Shown: positions 31,390 to 40,452, counted from the stretch's first letter. The stretch is DNA of 64,000 bases from Micrococcales bacterium 31B (GCA_022803075.1 JAFFTF010000002.1:164090-228089); one strand, 5' to 3'. The notes: generated from the letters alone by a model not told the origin. Program-made: numbers and translations.

Positions 31390-32130
31390 ATGAGCACCCC
31401 CTCCCAGCCCCCCTGGTGGCATGCCAAGGCGCTACCGTGGACCGGGCGTCCGAGCCGCTCGGAATGGTGGTGCTGGGGCCTCATCGGTGTCATCACGCTG
31501 TATGGCCTCGTGCTGGCGCCGTTCCGCGCCGTGATCCCCACGTGGCACCTGCTCGCGTGGTCGGGAATCACGGGGTCCGCGGCCTCGATGCTCACCCTCG
31601 GCGCGGCCACCCGCCCGGGCACCGAGCTGCACACGGGAACGACCCTCGCGGGCGTCCCGGTCGACCAGTGGTGGCCGCTCGGCGTGCTGCTCGCGACGCT
31701 CGCGATGATCAAGTTCAACGTCGTGTACTGGTGGGCGGGCCGCCTCTGGGGCCAGAACCTGCTCGACCAGTTTGCGGGTAGCGGACGCCTCGGTCACGCG
31801 CGGGCAGACCGCGCCCAGCGGGTCGCCTCCCGCTGGGGTGGCTGGGCCCTGGTGGCCATGCACGTGCTGCCGATCTTCCCGGTGGTGATCGTGTGCGCCG
31901 CCGTCGGCATGGCGGGCATGCGGCTCTCGCGCTTTCTCGCGTGGAACCTCGCCGGTTCGCTCGTCACGCGGCTAGCGTACGTGGCGCTCGGCTACGCGAT
32001 CGGGCAACCGGTGATTGCGGTGTTCAACTCGCTCGAGCGCTACGCCTACGCGGTCTCGGCGGTGCTGCTCGTGATCGTCGTGTGGTACCTCGTGCGGCGG
32101 ATTCGCGCGAACCGCCGCGCCCGCACCTGA
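31390..32130 (+). CDS. DedA/VTT-family membrane protein (first of two)
   Basis: A 246-residue membrane protein with about five or six hydrophobic segments. The core resembles DedA/SNARE-associated (VTT) proteins: KFNVVYWWAGRLWG, then an amphipathic ARADRAQRVASRWGGWA stretch, a MHVLPIFPVVIVCAAVGMAGM segment with the re-entrant-like prolines, and a LGYAIGQP helix. DedA proteins flip or move phospholipids or polyprenyl lipids. It is followed 83 bases later by a paralogue. A metal-regulator-like palindrome lies upstream. Confidence 0.75.
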   Translation: MSTPSQPPWWHAKALPWTGRPSRSEWWCWGLIGVITLYGLVLAPFRAVIPTWHLLAWSGITGSAASMLTLGAATRPGTELHTGTTLAGVPVDQWWPLGVLLATLAMIKFNVVYWWAGRLWGQNLLDQFAGSGRLGHARADRAQRVASRWGGWALVAMHVLPIFPVVIVCAAVGMAGMRLSRFLAWNLAGSLVTRLAYVALGYAIGQPVIAVFNSLERYAYAVSAVLLVIVVWYLVRRIRANRRART

Positions 32131-32213
32131 CGCGATTGCCGACTTTCGGATGAGGTGGTCGCGACGCATTTCGTTACCATGAAGATAGACCACTCTCGAG
32201 ACGAAACGGGCGC

Positions 32214-33035
32214 ATGACTGCACACCCCGCGGGCCTCCCCGCCGACAACGACCCAGCCACCGCAGGCGACGCAGCCACCACCGGCGACGCTGCCCACGCA
32301 GGCGACGCTGCCACCGGGCCCGACGGGGCGTCCGCCACGAAGGAACCCGAATGGTGGGAGGCCGACGGCCTGCCGTTCCGCGGCAAACCCAGCAAGGCCG
32401 AACTCTGGTGCTACGGCGCCTTCGCGTTCACGGGGCTGTTCTCTCTCGCGATGCTGCCCGTGCGCCCCGCCCTCGCCGCCGCCGATGTGAACCTGTGGGC
32501 GAGCATCATGGGCACGCGCACCTCGGTCATCACGCTGGGCGCCTTTCACGCCGTGCAGGGCGAACCCCTGTGGTGGCTCACGATTCTCGCGGCCACCCTC
32601 ACCGTCATGAAGTTCGACATCATTTACTGGTGGGCGGGCAAACTGTGGGGCCCCGCCATTTTCGACATGATCGTCGGCAAGACCAAGTTCTCGCAGAAGA
32701 ACGCCGACCGCGCCGTCAAGATCGCCAGCAAGTACGGCGGCCTCGCCATCTTGCTCACCTACTTCGTGCCGTTGATTCCCGTGGTCGTGGTGTATGCCGT
32801 GACCGGCATGTCGGGAATGAAGTGGCAGAAGTTTCTCATCTACAACTTCATCGGCTCGCTCGCATCACGACTGCTGTATTTCTACCTGGGGTACACGATC
32901 GGGCAGCCCATCGTCGACGTCTTCGAGGCCGTCGACAAGTACCTGCTGTGGGTGAGCCTCGGCCTGATCGTAGTGGTGGTCTACCTCGCGTATCGGCGCG
33001 GCGCCAAGGCCAACGCGGCCCGCGCGGGCACGTAG
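32214..33035 (+). CDS. DedA/VTT-family membrane protein (second of two)
   Basis: A 273-residue paralogue of the preceding gene: KFDIIYWWAGKLWG, RAVKIASKYGGLA, TYFVPLIPVVVVYAVTGMSGM and LGYTIGQP line up with it in order. It differs by a 40-residue hydrophilic N-terminal region made of imperfect AGDAA/ATTGDAA repeats, probably cytoplasmic. It may be co-transcribed with its neighbour. It converges end to end with the alkyltransferase-like gene; the stop codons are adjacent. Confidence 0.78.
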   Translation: MTAHPAGLPADNDPATAGDAATTGDAAHAGDAATGPDGASATKEPEWWEADGLPFRGKPSKAELWCYGAFAFTGLFSLAMLPVRPALAAADVNLWASIMGTRTSVITLGAFHAVQGEPLWWLTILAATLTVMKFDIIYWWAGKLWGPAIFDMIVGKTKFSQKNADRAVKIASKYGGLAILLTYFVPLIPVVVVYAVTGMSGMKWQKFLIYNFIGSLASRLLYFYLGYTIGQPIVDVFEAVDKYLLWVSLGLIVVVVYLAYRRGAKANAARAGT

Positions 33036-33410
33036 CTACCCCGCCCAGCGCGCCCGCCGCATGGCCACGCGCTCCCCGCTGTCGATAAGGGGAGTTCCCT
33101 CGCGTGCGTACTCGCGCCGGGCCCGTTCCCACAGGTCGGGCGGCAACTCGCCGCGCGCATTCACGACTCGCCACCACGGCACGGCCTGACCGTTCGGGTC
33201 GTCCCCGAGCCCCGCCATGGCGCGACCGATCTGGCGCGGCCCGGTGCCCAGGTCGTCGGCGAGATCCCCGTAGGTGACGACCCGCCCGGGGGGAATCAAC
33301 GGCACCAGCTCACGCAGCTCGTCATGCAGCCGCGGCGCGGCCTCCCCGCGCGGAATCCGGTTCGCCGTCACCCGCGGCCCCTCACTTTCGTCAGTCGTCA
33401 ACCACGGCAA
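33036..33410 (-). CDS. Alkyltransferase-like (ATL) DNA-binding protein
   Basis: A 124-residue protein with the MGMT/Ada C-terminal DNA-binding fold: RVVTYGDLADDLGTGPRQIGRAMAGL is the helix-turn-helix with the arginine finger, followed by VPWWRVVNARGELP. The methyl-acceptor cysteine of the PCHR motif is replaced by Trp (PWWR), so it cannot transfer alkyl groups. ATL proteins bind O6-alkylguanine and flag it for nucleotide excision repair. It is monocistronic and convergent with the second DedA gene. Confidence 0.88.
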   Translation of the reverse strand: MPWLTTDESEGPRVTANRIPRGEAAPRLHDELRELVPLIPPGRVVTYGDLADDLGTGPRQIGRAMAGLGDDPNGQAVPWWRVVNARGELPPDLWERARREYAREGTPLIDSGERVAMRRARWAG

Positions 33411-33579
33411 TGCAGACGTTAGTCTGAGGCCAATTCACGACCAAAGCCTGACACGGAATCGCAGTGGGAGCATAATCTCTACGTATCGCTCCTCGCCACC
33501 CGATGCGTCACCGTCATCCCCGGCTTAATCAGCATCCTTGGCACATGTATCTCGGTTACACAGTTTCCTAGGAGTCATC

Positions 33580-33789
33580 ATGAGCACGAAAGCCCGCACC
33601 ACCCTTCGCACCATCGCCCTGTGGATCAGCATCTCGGCGCTGGTGGGCCTCGAAATCTACGCGCTGGCCACGCACATGAACCCGAGTGCCATCATCACCC
33701 CCCTACTCGTCTTGATCATGGTCGTCACGACGATCTCGCTCACCAACCCCGACGGCTCGTTCAAGTCACGCGAGCGCAACCGCGCCTAG
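33580..33789 (+). CDS. Small two-segment membrane protein
   Basis: A 69-residue protein with hydrophobic stretches at about residues 10-28 and 34-52 and a charged hydrophilic tail, suggesting a membrane hairpin. The ATG at 33580 has a TAGGAG ribosome-binding site; an upstream GTG-type start would only add 14 residues. No family is recognised. It is followed by a strong bidirectional terminator shared with rpsA. Confidence 0.65.
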   Translation: MSTKARTTLRTIALWISISALVGLEIYALATHMNPSAIITPLLVLIMVVTTISLTNPDGSFKSRERNRA

Positions 33790-33808
33790 ACCGGCTACTG
33801 GCAGCACA

Positions 33809-33841
33809 AAGCGGGCCCCACCTGATCGGTGGGGCCCGCTT
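33809..33841. terminator. Bidirectional terminator between the small membrane gene and rpsA
   Basis: Perfect 14-bp stem AAGCGGGCCCCACC with its complement and a TGATC loop. It is flanked by A's on the left and T's on the right, and sits between convergent genes. Confidence 0.85.
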
Positions 33842-33912
33842 ATGCGTTGTGCTGCTGTGATCGGACGCGCGGGTTCAGCGAGCCTGCGCGGCCATCGACA
33901 CAGCGTGAGCGA

Positions 33913-35376
33913 CTAGTTGCCCGTGAGCTTTTCGCGCAGAGCGGCCAGAGCCTCGTCCGATGCCAGGGCACCGGTAGCCTCGTTGCTCGAGGAGTACGAG
34001 GTGGGGGCGGCCGAATCGTCCGAGCCACCGGCGGGAGCGGACTCCGCGTCGGCCTTGGCTGCGGCAGCGACCTGCTTCTTGTGCGACTCCCAGCGAGCGT
34101 ACGCCTTGGCGTATTCGTTCTCCCACTGTTCGCGCTGCTTCTCGAAGCCGTCGAGCCACTCGTTGGTCTCGGGATCGAAGCCCTCGGGGTACTTGTAGTT
34201 ACCCTCGTCGTCGTACTCGGCGGTCATGCCGTACAGAGCGGGCTCGAACGTCGAGTCGTCGCCTTCGGCGTCGACACCCTCGTTGGCCTGCTTGAGCGAC
34301 AGCGAGATGCGGCGACGCTCGAGGTCGATGTCGATGACCTTGACAAAAACGTCGTCGTCCACCGTGACAACCTGCTCGGGCAGGTCAACGTGGCGAACGG
34401 CAAGCTCGGAGATGTGCACGAGGCCTTCGATGCCGTCTTCAACGCGAACGAACGCGCCGAACGGAACCAGCTTGGTGACCTTACCGGGCACAACCTGACC
34501 GATAGAGTGCGTGCGAGCGAAGTGCTGCCAGGGATCTTCCTGAGTGGCCTTGAGCGAGAGCGAAACGCGCTCGCGGTCCATGTCGACGTCGAGAACCTCG
34601 ACGGTGACGGGCGTGCCCACCTCGACGACCTCGGAGGGGTGATCGATGTGCTTCCAGGAGAGTTCCGACACGTGCACGAGGCCGTCGACACCGCCGAGAT
34701 CAACGAACGCACCGAAGTTAACGATCGACGAAACGACACCGTCGCGAACCTGGCCCTTCTGGAGGGTCTGCAGGAACGTGGTGCGCACCTCGGACTGGGT
34801 CTGCTCGAGCCAGGCACGGCGCGACAGGACCACGTTGTTGCGGTTCTTGTCGAGCTCGATGATCTTGGCTTCGAGCGACTTGCCGATGTACGGAGCCAGG
34901 TCGCGCACGCGGCGCATTTCGACCAGCGATGCGGGCAGGAAGCCGCGCAGACCGATGTCGAGAATGAGGCCGCCCTTGACGACCTCGATAACGGTGCCGC
35001 TGACGACGCCGTCTTCTTCTTTGACCTTCTCGATCGTGCCCCAGGCACGCTCGTACTGAGCGCGCTTCTTGGAGAGGATCAGGCGGCCTTCTTTGTCTTC
35101 CTTCTGCAGAACGAGTGCTTCGATCTCGTCACCGACGGCCACAACTTCGTTGGGGTCGATGTCGTGCTTGATCGACAGTTCGCGGGAGGGGATGACACCT
35201 TCGGTCTTGTAACCGATGTCGAGGAGGACCTCGTCACGATCAACCTTGACCACCTGGCCGGTGACCAGGTCACCGTCGTTGAAAACCTTGATGGAGGAGT
35301 CGTAGAATGCGAGGACTTCCTCTTCCGTCATGTCGTTAATGGCGACCTGTGCGACGGACGTGTTGGTGCTAGTCAT
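33913..35376 (-). CDS. rpsA: 30S ribosomal protein S1
   Basis: RNA-binding ribosomal protein that helps mRNAs dock to the 30S subunit. The 487-residue protein has four S1 domains (first near residues 34-105, last near 290-365), each with the G-x-V-x-x-V pattern, e.g. GDLVTGQVVKVDRDEVLLDIG and GLVHVSELSWKHI. An acidic/Ala-rich tail follows, as in actinobacterial S1. The start MTSTNTSVAQV at 35376 is typical; an upstream extension has no S1 character. About 220 bases separate it from the divergent methyltransferase gene. Confidence 0.97.
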   Translation of the reverse strand: MTSTNTSVAQVAINDMTEEEVLAFYDSSIKVFNDGDLVTGQVVKVDRDEVLLDIGYKTEGVIPSRELSIKHDIDPNEVVAVGDEIEALVLQKEDKEGRLILSKKRAQYERAWGTIEKVKEEDGVVSGTVIEVVKGGLILDIGLRGFLPASLVEMRRVRDLAPYIGKSLEAKIIELDKNRNNVVLSRRAWLEQTQSEVRTTFLQTLQKGQVRDGVVSSIVNFGAFVDLGGVDGLVHVSELSWKHIDHPSEVVEVGTPVTVEVLDVDMDRERVSLSLKATQEDPWQHFARTHSIGQVVPGKVTKLVPFGAFVRVEDGIEGLVHISELAVRHVDLPEQVVTVDDDVFVKVIDIDLERRRISLSLKQANEGVDAEGDDSTFEPALYGMTAEYDDEGNYKYPEGFDPETNEWLDGFEKQREQWENEYAKAYARWESHKKQVAAAAKADAESAPAGGSDDSAAPTSYSSSNEATGALASDEALAALREKLTGN

Positions 35377-35596
35377 GAAGTGTTGAACTCCGATACGGGC
35401 AATGAATAGTGCGGACATTGATGAATGCATGGCTCGCACACCCGGTTATGACAGCCCAGGCAGGCTAAAACACATGCTTTCCCAGACTACTTGGCGTCAC
35501 TACCGTAAATCAAGGTCAACCACCAGAATCCGGGCACGTGTTGTATTCCACGCCGCCGAGCCGCCCCGCCCGCACCACCCGACACCGAATCGACGC

Positions 35597-36451
35597 ATGA
35601 AACCGCACCCCCCGGCGTCCGCGCCCAACCCCCGCCCGCGCCGCTTCGCCGGCTACTCCCCCGCGGCCCACGCTGAATCCGTCGCCGCAAATCGCGCCTT
35701 CTGGGACGCCGACGCGACCGCCTATCTGGCCGACCACGGCTCCGACCTGGGCGACGCCGAGTTTCAGTGGTGCCCCGAGGGCCTGCAGGAGGGCGAGGCA
35801 CGGGTACTCGGCATTGATTATGGGGCGGACGCCCGGGCCCTGCGTGGGCTGCGCGTGCTGGAGGTTGGCGCCGGGGCCGGGCAGTGCTCGCGCTGGCTCA
35901 CCGTGCGCGGAGTAGGTGCCGTGGCGACCGACCTCAGTCACGGCATGCTCGCGGCGGGGGCAGCGCTCAACCGCCGCACGGGGCACGCGACCCCGCTCGT
36001 GCAATGCGACGGCACGGTGCTGCCGTTTGCCGATTCGACGTTTGACGTGAGCTTCAGCGCGTATGGGGTGTTTCCGTTCGTGCCCGACATCGGCGCCGTG
36101 CTGCGTGAGTTGAGGCGCGTGACTCGCGACGGCGGCCGCGTCGCGTTCTCCGTCACGCACCCCATTCGCTGGGCGTTTGCGGACGATCCGACGGAGGGCG
36201 GGCTCACGGCGACGCGCAGCTATTTCGATCGGGCCCCCTACATCGAAACCGACGCGAGCGGAGCCCTGGCGTACGCAGAGCACCACCGCACCCTCGGCGA
36301 CTACGTGCGCGCCATCGCGGCGGCGGGGCTCACGCTCGACGACCTCATCGAGCCGCTGTGGCCCGAGGGCCGCGACGTGGTGTGGGGTGGCTGGTCGAAA
36401 CTCCGCGGGGAACGACTGCCGGGTACCGCGATTTTCGTGTGCGGGGTTTAG
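35597..36451 (+). CDS. Class I SAM-dependent methyltransferase
   Basis: A 284-residue Rossmann-fold methyltransferase. Motif I is VLEVGAGAGQCSRWL, followed by the acidic loop-2 residue in ATDLSHGML, the motif II/III region CDGTVLPFADSTFDVSFSAYGVFPF, and a VTHPIRW segment. The substrate (small molecule or lipid) is unknown. The ATG at 35597 is preferred over a start near 35402, whose translation is unlike the family. It is divergent from rpsA and converges on the large surface-protein gene; a terminator lies between them. Confidence 0.85.
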   Translation: MKPHPPASAPNPRPRRFAGYSPAAHAESVAANRAFWDADATAYLADHGSDLGDAEFQWCPEGLQEGEARVLGIDYGADARALRGLRVLEVGAGAGQCSRWLTVRGVGAVATDLSHGMLAAGAALNRRTGHATPLVQCDGTVLPFADSTFDVSFSAYGVFPFVPDIGAVLRELRRVTRDGGRVAFSVTHPIRWAFADDPTEGGLTATRSYFDRAPYIETDASGALAYAEHHRTLGDYVRAIAAAGLTLDDLIEPLWPEGRDVVWGGWSKLRGERLPGTAIFVCGV

Positions 36452-36506
36452 CTAACGCGTCGCGCCCGACCTGCGATCGCCACCCGTAGAGGTCGATACA
36501 CGCGCC

Positions 36507-36540
36507 AAGGGCGCCCCTCGAAGTACTCGAAGGGCGCCCC
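36507..36540. terminator. Bidirectional terminator hairpin
   Basis: GGGCGCCCCTCGA and TCGAAGGGCGCCCC form an imperfect stem around AGTAC, placed between the convergent methyltransferase and surface-protein genes. Confidence 0.65.
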
Positions 36541-36559
36541 GTAAAGGTGTGCGCTGGCG

Positions 36560-38956
36560 CTACTGGGCCAATGCCGACGCGTAGGCCGCGGCAATGGCCG
36601 ACTGCTCGGCCGCGGGAAGCGTACTGAGCTGCTGCGCCGACGCTGCCGACGAGGCGGCCACGGCGTCCTGGTTGGCGGCGCTGAGGGCGCCGGTCACCTG
36701 GAAGTACGCGTCACCGACGACGACACTGCCACCGGCAGCCGTGGTGGCCGTGCCATGCTCGATCACAACGTTGCCGTTGTTGGCGACCGGAGCGTTGGTG
36801 TAGTCGACGTTCAGGCTCTCGATGCCGTGGGCGGCGAGAGGCTGGATTTCACCGGGCTGCGACACATGGTCGTTGTTGGCGTCAACCCATACGGCCAGGC
36901 CGTCCAGTTCACGGGCCTCGACGACTCCGTTGTGATCTGCGTCGAGTGCAGCGAGCTGCGCGAAGCCCTCGCCGAGCGAACCGCCGAAGAGGTTCTTGCC
37001 GCTCGTGACGGTGCCGTCAGCGTTCGGGCGCACGAGGAACCCGTCGCCGCCTGCGGTCCAACCGGAGGCCACGGCCTCGCCCGTGTTGAACAGGTCGAAG
37101 GCAGCGCCCTCGGTCTGGTCGTCAGCGGCGGAGGTATCGATGGCCCCGTTACCGTTCAGGTCGAGCACGAGGGGCGACTCGAAGACACCGCAGATGTCAT
37201 TGAACGTGGTGTCGCCGTTAGAGGTCACCGTGAACCGGACGGTATCGCCAGTGTTGTACCAGTACTGGCTCGTCTGTGCCACGAACGACTGCGCCTGCGA
37301 GACGTTGCCGCCGGTCTGGATGGAGAACGAGGGCTGACCCCACGTGAAACGAGTTCCGAAGCGCAGGGAGTAGGTACCCGCAGGCACGTTCTTGAACACG
37401 TAGCGACCCTGGGCGTCGAACGTCGACTTCTGCACGGCCACGAACGAACTATCGACGAGCGAGACCGGCAGGCCCGCGAGGTACGGGCTGCAGCCCACGC
37501 CCGAGACCGTGCCACCGGCCTGGTGCAGACCGGCGTCCACGCGTTCGATGTTTTGGCCGGGCATGACGTCGACGGCGAAGGTCTTGCCGCTCGCGAGGTC
37601 GTCGGTCTTGAGGTCGGACTCGCCGTAACCGAACGGGGTCCAGCCCGCAGGGTACTGCGCCTGGTTGAAGTCGACGTAGACGCGTCCGCACAGTTCGCCG
37701 GGCACGGTGAACTTGTAGTAGCCGTTGGCGTCGGTGGTCTGCCCCGGTAGGCTCAGCGCCGTGCCCGGGTAATTGTTCTGACCTGCCGTGAGACCGTACA
37801 ACGCGGCCTGCACGCCGGGCACCTTCTCTTCGCCGGCATCCATGATGCCGTTGTTGTTGGAGTCCTTCCACACGAAGCCCGAGACGGTACACACGGGCAG
37901 GGTAGGCCCGGTGTTGCCCCCGGGCACCACGACGGTCTCCCAGAGGTTGTCGGGGTTGTTGTCGCGCACGACGGGCGTCGCGCCCGCGCGAATGTTGACC
38001 TTGTTCAGGTGCTTGCCCACCAGGGCGTCCGCTCCGGCCCAGATCGTCTGGTACACGACGAACGTGTGGCCCTCGCTGCCGGCGGGCACGGGAATCGTGA
38101 CGGTTTCGCTACCGTTGCTGGCAGACGGTGCGAAGATCTTCGCTCCGGTCCAGTTCACGAGCTGACCCGTGGTCTTGTCGAACAGCTGCGTGTGCAGCAC
38201 GTAGACGGATCCGACATGCAGGCCCGTGTAGTTGACGACGTCCTTGATCCGACCGCCCGCGGTGACGCTCTTGTCGCCGTCTGCGTTGTCGGTTGCGACG
38301 GTCGAGATGGACGCTCCGGTGGTTGCGTTGTTCGTCACCGTCGGGGTGCCGGTGGGGTTGGGCACGTTTACCGTCGTGGTTGTTCCCGTGGTGGTTGCGA
38401 CCTGCGGCCCCACCTGCACGGTCATGGCCGCGTTGGAGAGGTTGTTGCTGGTCGCGAGGGCGGTGGCCCCCGCACGAATACCGGTCGGGACGAACCAGGT
38501 GCCCTGGATGTCCGTCTTTTCATAGAGTCCTTCGACGACGACCAGCTTCTTGCCAGCGAGTTCGGGCGTCGTCGAGAGCGCGACCCGGTAGTTGCCGACT
38601 CCATCCTGGCCGGCCTTGACGGCCGTGTAGAACGGCACGCCCACCGCCCGACCCGTGGCGGGGTCAACGAAGTACGACTTGATGACTCCCTCCCAGTTGC
38701 CGGGTGCGTTATAGCGACCAACAATATTGGCCTTGCTATACAGGGGTACGTTCTGGGTGCCGTCCGCCGCCTTGGCTGTACCGCTGACGAAAGCAAAGGA
38801 CTGCGCGGCGGCCTCCGAGGTGGTCTGCGCCAGGGCAATCGCGGTGCCCGTGCCGGCGAGGGCGAACGCCATGCCCGCCGCCGCCAAAGCGATTCCACGA
38901 CGCCCAAGGCTTTTCCGCGTCGCTGCGGGGTTAGGTAAGTGAGAGGGGGTGGCCAT
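36560..38956 (-). CDS. Large secreted multidomain protein (VaFE, SdrD B-like, calcium-binding)
   Basis: A 798-residue exported protein. After a signal peptide (to about residue 50), residues about 218-328 form a VaFE (thioester/isopeptide-like) repeat with GRIKDVVNYTGLHVGSVYVL. Residues about 356-470 are an SdrD B-like domain (SGFVWKDSNNNGIMDAGEE). A further carboxypeptidase-regulatory-like domain follows, then a C-terminal EF-hand-like region (LDLNGNGAIDT, LDADHNGVVEARELDG, WVDANNDHVSQPGEI) as in RTX-type proteins. No LPxTG motif or terminal membrane helix is visible, so it may be released or bound non-covalently. The ATG at 38956 is chosen over a TTG six codons upstream. Such domains suit adhesins. 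Confidence 0.85.
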   Translation of the reverse strand: MATPSHLPNPAATRKSLGRRGIALAAAGMAFALAGTGTAIALAQTTSEAAAQSFAFVSGTAKAADGTQNVPLYSKANIVGRYNAPGNWEGVIKSYFVDPATGRAVGVPFYTAVKAGQDGVGNYRVALSTTPELAGKKLVVVEGLYEKTDIQGTWFVPTGIRAGATALATSNNLSNAAMTVQVGPQVATTTGTTTTVNVPNPTGTPTVTNNATTGASISTVATDNADGDKSVTAGGRIKDVVNYTGLHVGSVYVLHTQLFDKTTGQLVNWTGAKIFAPSASNGSETVTIPVPAGSEGHTFVVYQTIWAGADALVGKHLNKVNIRAGATPVVRDNNPDNLWETVVVPGGNTGPTLPVCTVSGFVWKDSNNNGIMDAGEEKVPGVQAALYGLTAGQNNYPGTALSLPGQTTDANGYYKFTVPGELCGRVYVDFNQAQYPAGWTPFGYGESDLKTDDLASGKTFAVDVMPGQNIERVDAGLHQAGGTVSGVGCSPYLAGLPVSLVDSSFVAVQKSTFDAQGRYVFKNVPAGTYSLRFGTRFTWGQPSFSIQTGGNVSQAQSFVAQTSQYWYNTGDTVRFTVTSNGDTTFNDICGVFESPLVLDLNGNGAIDTSAADDQTEGAAFDLFNTGEAVASGWTAGGDGFLVRPNADGTVTSGKNLFGGSLGEGFAQLAALDADHNGVVEARELDGLAVWVDANNDHVSQPGEIQPLAAHGIESLNVDYTNAPVANNGNVVIEHGTATTAAGGSVVVGDAYFQVTGALSAANQDAVAASSAASAQQLSTLPAAEQSAIAAAYASALAQ

Positions 38957-39329
38957 GCTGCCGTTGCCTTTCAAAAGTGCCGAGTCGCAGATCTGTCGTG
39001 CGACAGGGACAGATTGCCAGTTCAGCGCTAAACGAACAACATTTACATACAGTGATCATGTCACTTCTGAAGTAAATAGATCGCGCTCCGCGAGGGGTGT
39101 AGCGTTACTTTATGATTCACAAAAGGGCAGGTTAATTTCTGCAAGACTCGCTTACTTCAGGAATCTCCCAGAGATTGATCACCCTGAGCAACCGGCACGC
39201 ACTCTCCGCTATTTTTCCGGTTACTTAACGTGTCGGTCACGACACGAGGTTCCTACCCCTCACAGCAAAACGACATCAAATCGTTGCATTTGATGAGACG
39301 TGACGGTTGGCGCATTCGCCGCCACCCTC
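38957..39329. other. AT-rich intergenic region with two palindromes
   Basis: This 373-base region holds no credible gene. It is more AT-rich than its surroundings and includes the promoter side of the large secreted-protein gene. Two perfect palindromes are present: CGTGTC-N6-GACACG at 39229-39246 and CATCAAAT-N6-ATTTGATG at 39274-39295. They lie just past the stop codon of the NYN gene and may be its terminator or operators. Confidence 0.6.
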
Positions 39330-40334
39330 CTAGGCGAGCTGGTCCAGCCGCTCCCAGAACGCTCGCCGCAACTCGCGCCGCACGGCCTGAGATTCCGTCT
39401 TGAACTCGCCGATCTTGGTGGCGCAGTCTTTCAGCAGCACGCGGTCAACCTCGGGCGGCAAAATCGGCCGTTCCGACACGAGGTCCTGAAACGCAAATTG
39501 AGTGGTGTTGTTGAACCACGACTCCGCGACGGCATAGCCCACGTCCGTCGCCGTCCCAATCGCGGTGTCGCTGTACCCCATCGCAACTCCGTGCGCGCCA
39601 GAGCTGTACACCAGCTCTGAATTTTCGAGTCGTGGTGCCCTCAGCGCGGGTGTGGGGGTGGGTACGTGCAATCGCGCGGAGACTGTGGGACGGGGCTTCA
39701 CGTGGGGTCCCGGCGTCGGCGTCGGGCGCACCGCGAGCGGGGTCGGCGAGGCGCCCCCCGGACCTGCCACCACGGGGCGCGGGTTCTCACGCTTGGTAAA
39801 GCAGGAGCGAACGACATCATCGGGCAGGGTGATGATGCTGTCGACGCGCAGGGCAAGATGCTCCGCCACAGAGGTCACCCCGAGGCGATGTGATTGGTCC
39901 TCAAACCCGAGTAGTACCACCTTGACGCCGAAATCCTGGGCGACCTCCACCGCCTCGGCCAGGTCGTCGTCGCCGGACAACAAGAACACCGTAGAGGCAC
40001 CCCGGTTGCGCGCGATGCCCACCAGGTCGAGACCCAGTTTCAGGTCGACGCCCTTTTGAGTGCCGTCAACCGACATGCGCCCGAGGCGCACCTTCACCCC
40101 GGAGATCATGCCGATGCGCTTGTGCTGCTCGGTGAACAGTGCGTCGCGAGACGCGTCGTACCAGTAGGTGCGCAGCGTCGACAATCCGCTGAACGCCTCG
40201 GTGCGCTTCACGATGCCCTCGAGCAGCGCCTCGAAGTTCACCTCGGTCGCCGAACGAAGCGAGGTGCCAGCGGTTTGCATTCCACCCACGGCAAACATGT
40301 ACCCGGCGTCAATAAAGATAGCTTGGTGATCCAT
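39330..40334 (-). CDS. NYN (PIN-like nuclease) domain protein
   Basis: A 334-residue protein with an N-terminal NYN/PIN-like domain (about residues 1-190): acidic residues in IFIDAGYMF, VDLKLGLDLVGIA, and LLSGDDDLAEAV followed by VVLLGFE, as in LabA/MARF1-type RNases. A Pro/Thr-rich linker (about 205-255) leads to a C-terminal part without a recognised family. The ATG at 40334 has an AAGAGG ribosome-binding site. RNA cleavage is likely from the family; the target is unknown. It is monocistronic. Confidence 0.82.
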   Translation of the reverse strand: MDHQAIFIDAGYMFAVGGMQTAGTSLRSATEVNFEALLEGIVKRTEAFSGLSTLRTYWYDASRDALFTEQHKRIGMISGVKVRLGRMSVDGTQKGVDLKLGLDLVGIARNRGASTVFLLSGDDDLAEAVEVAQDFGVKVVLLGFEDQSHRLGVTSVAEHLALRVDSIITLPDDVVRSCFTKRENPRPVVAGPGGASPTPLAVRPTPTPGPHVKPRPTVSARLHVPTPTPALRAPRLENSELVYSSGAHGVAMGYSDTAIGTATDVGYAVAESWFNNTTQFAFQDLVSERPILPPEVDRVLLKDCATKIGEFKTESQAVRRELRRAFWERLDQLA

Positions 40335-40452
40335 TGGTACGACCTCTTCGTAGGAGCCTGCGACGGGTGTAGCGGCCAATCAGGAAAGCCTTCGACTGCC
40401 CTCGGCGAGCGACGCTCAGCGTGCATCTATCATGCTAGGTCACATCGGCCCT

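Noticed and set aside
33840-35409. Plus-strand 526-codon frame opposite rpsA
   Set aside because: Antisense of ribosomal protein S1, whose four S1 domains are clear on the minus strand.
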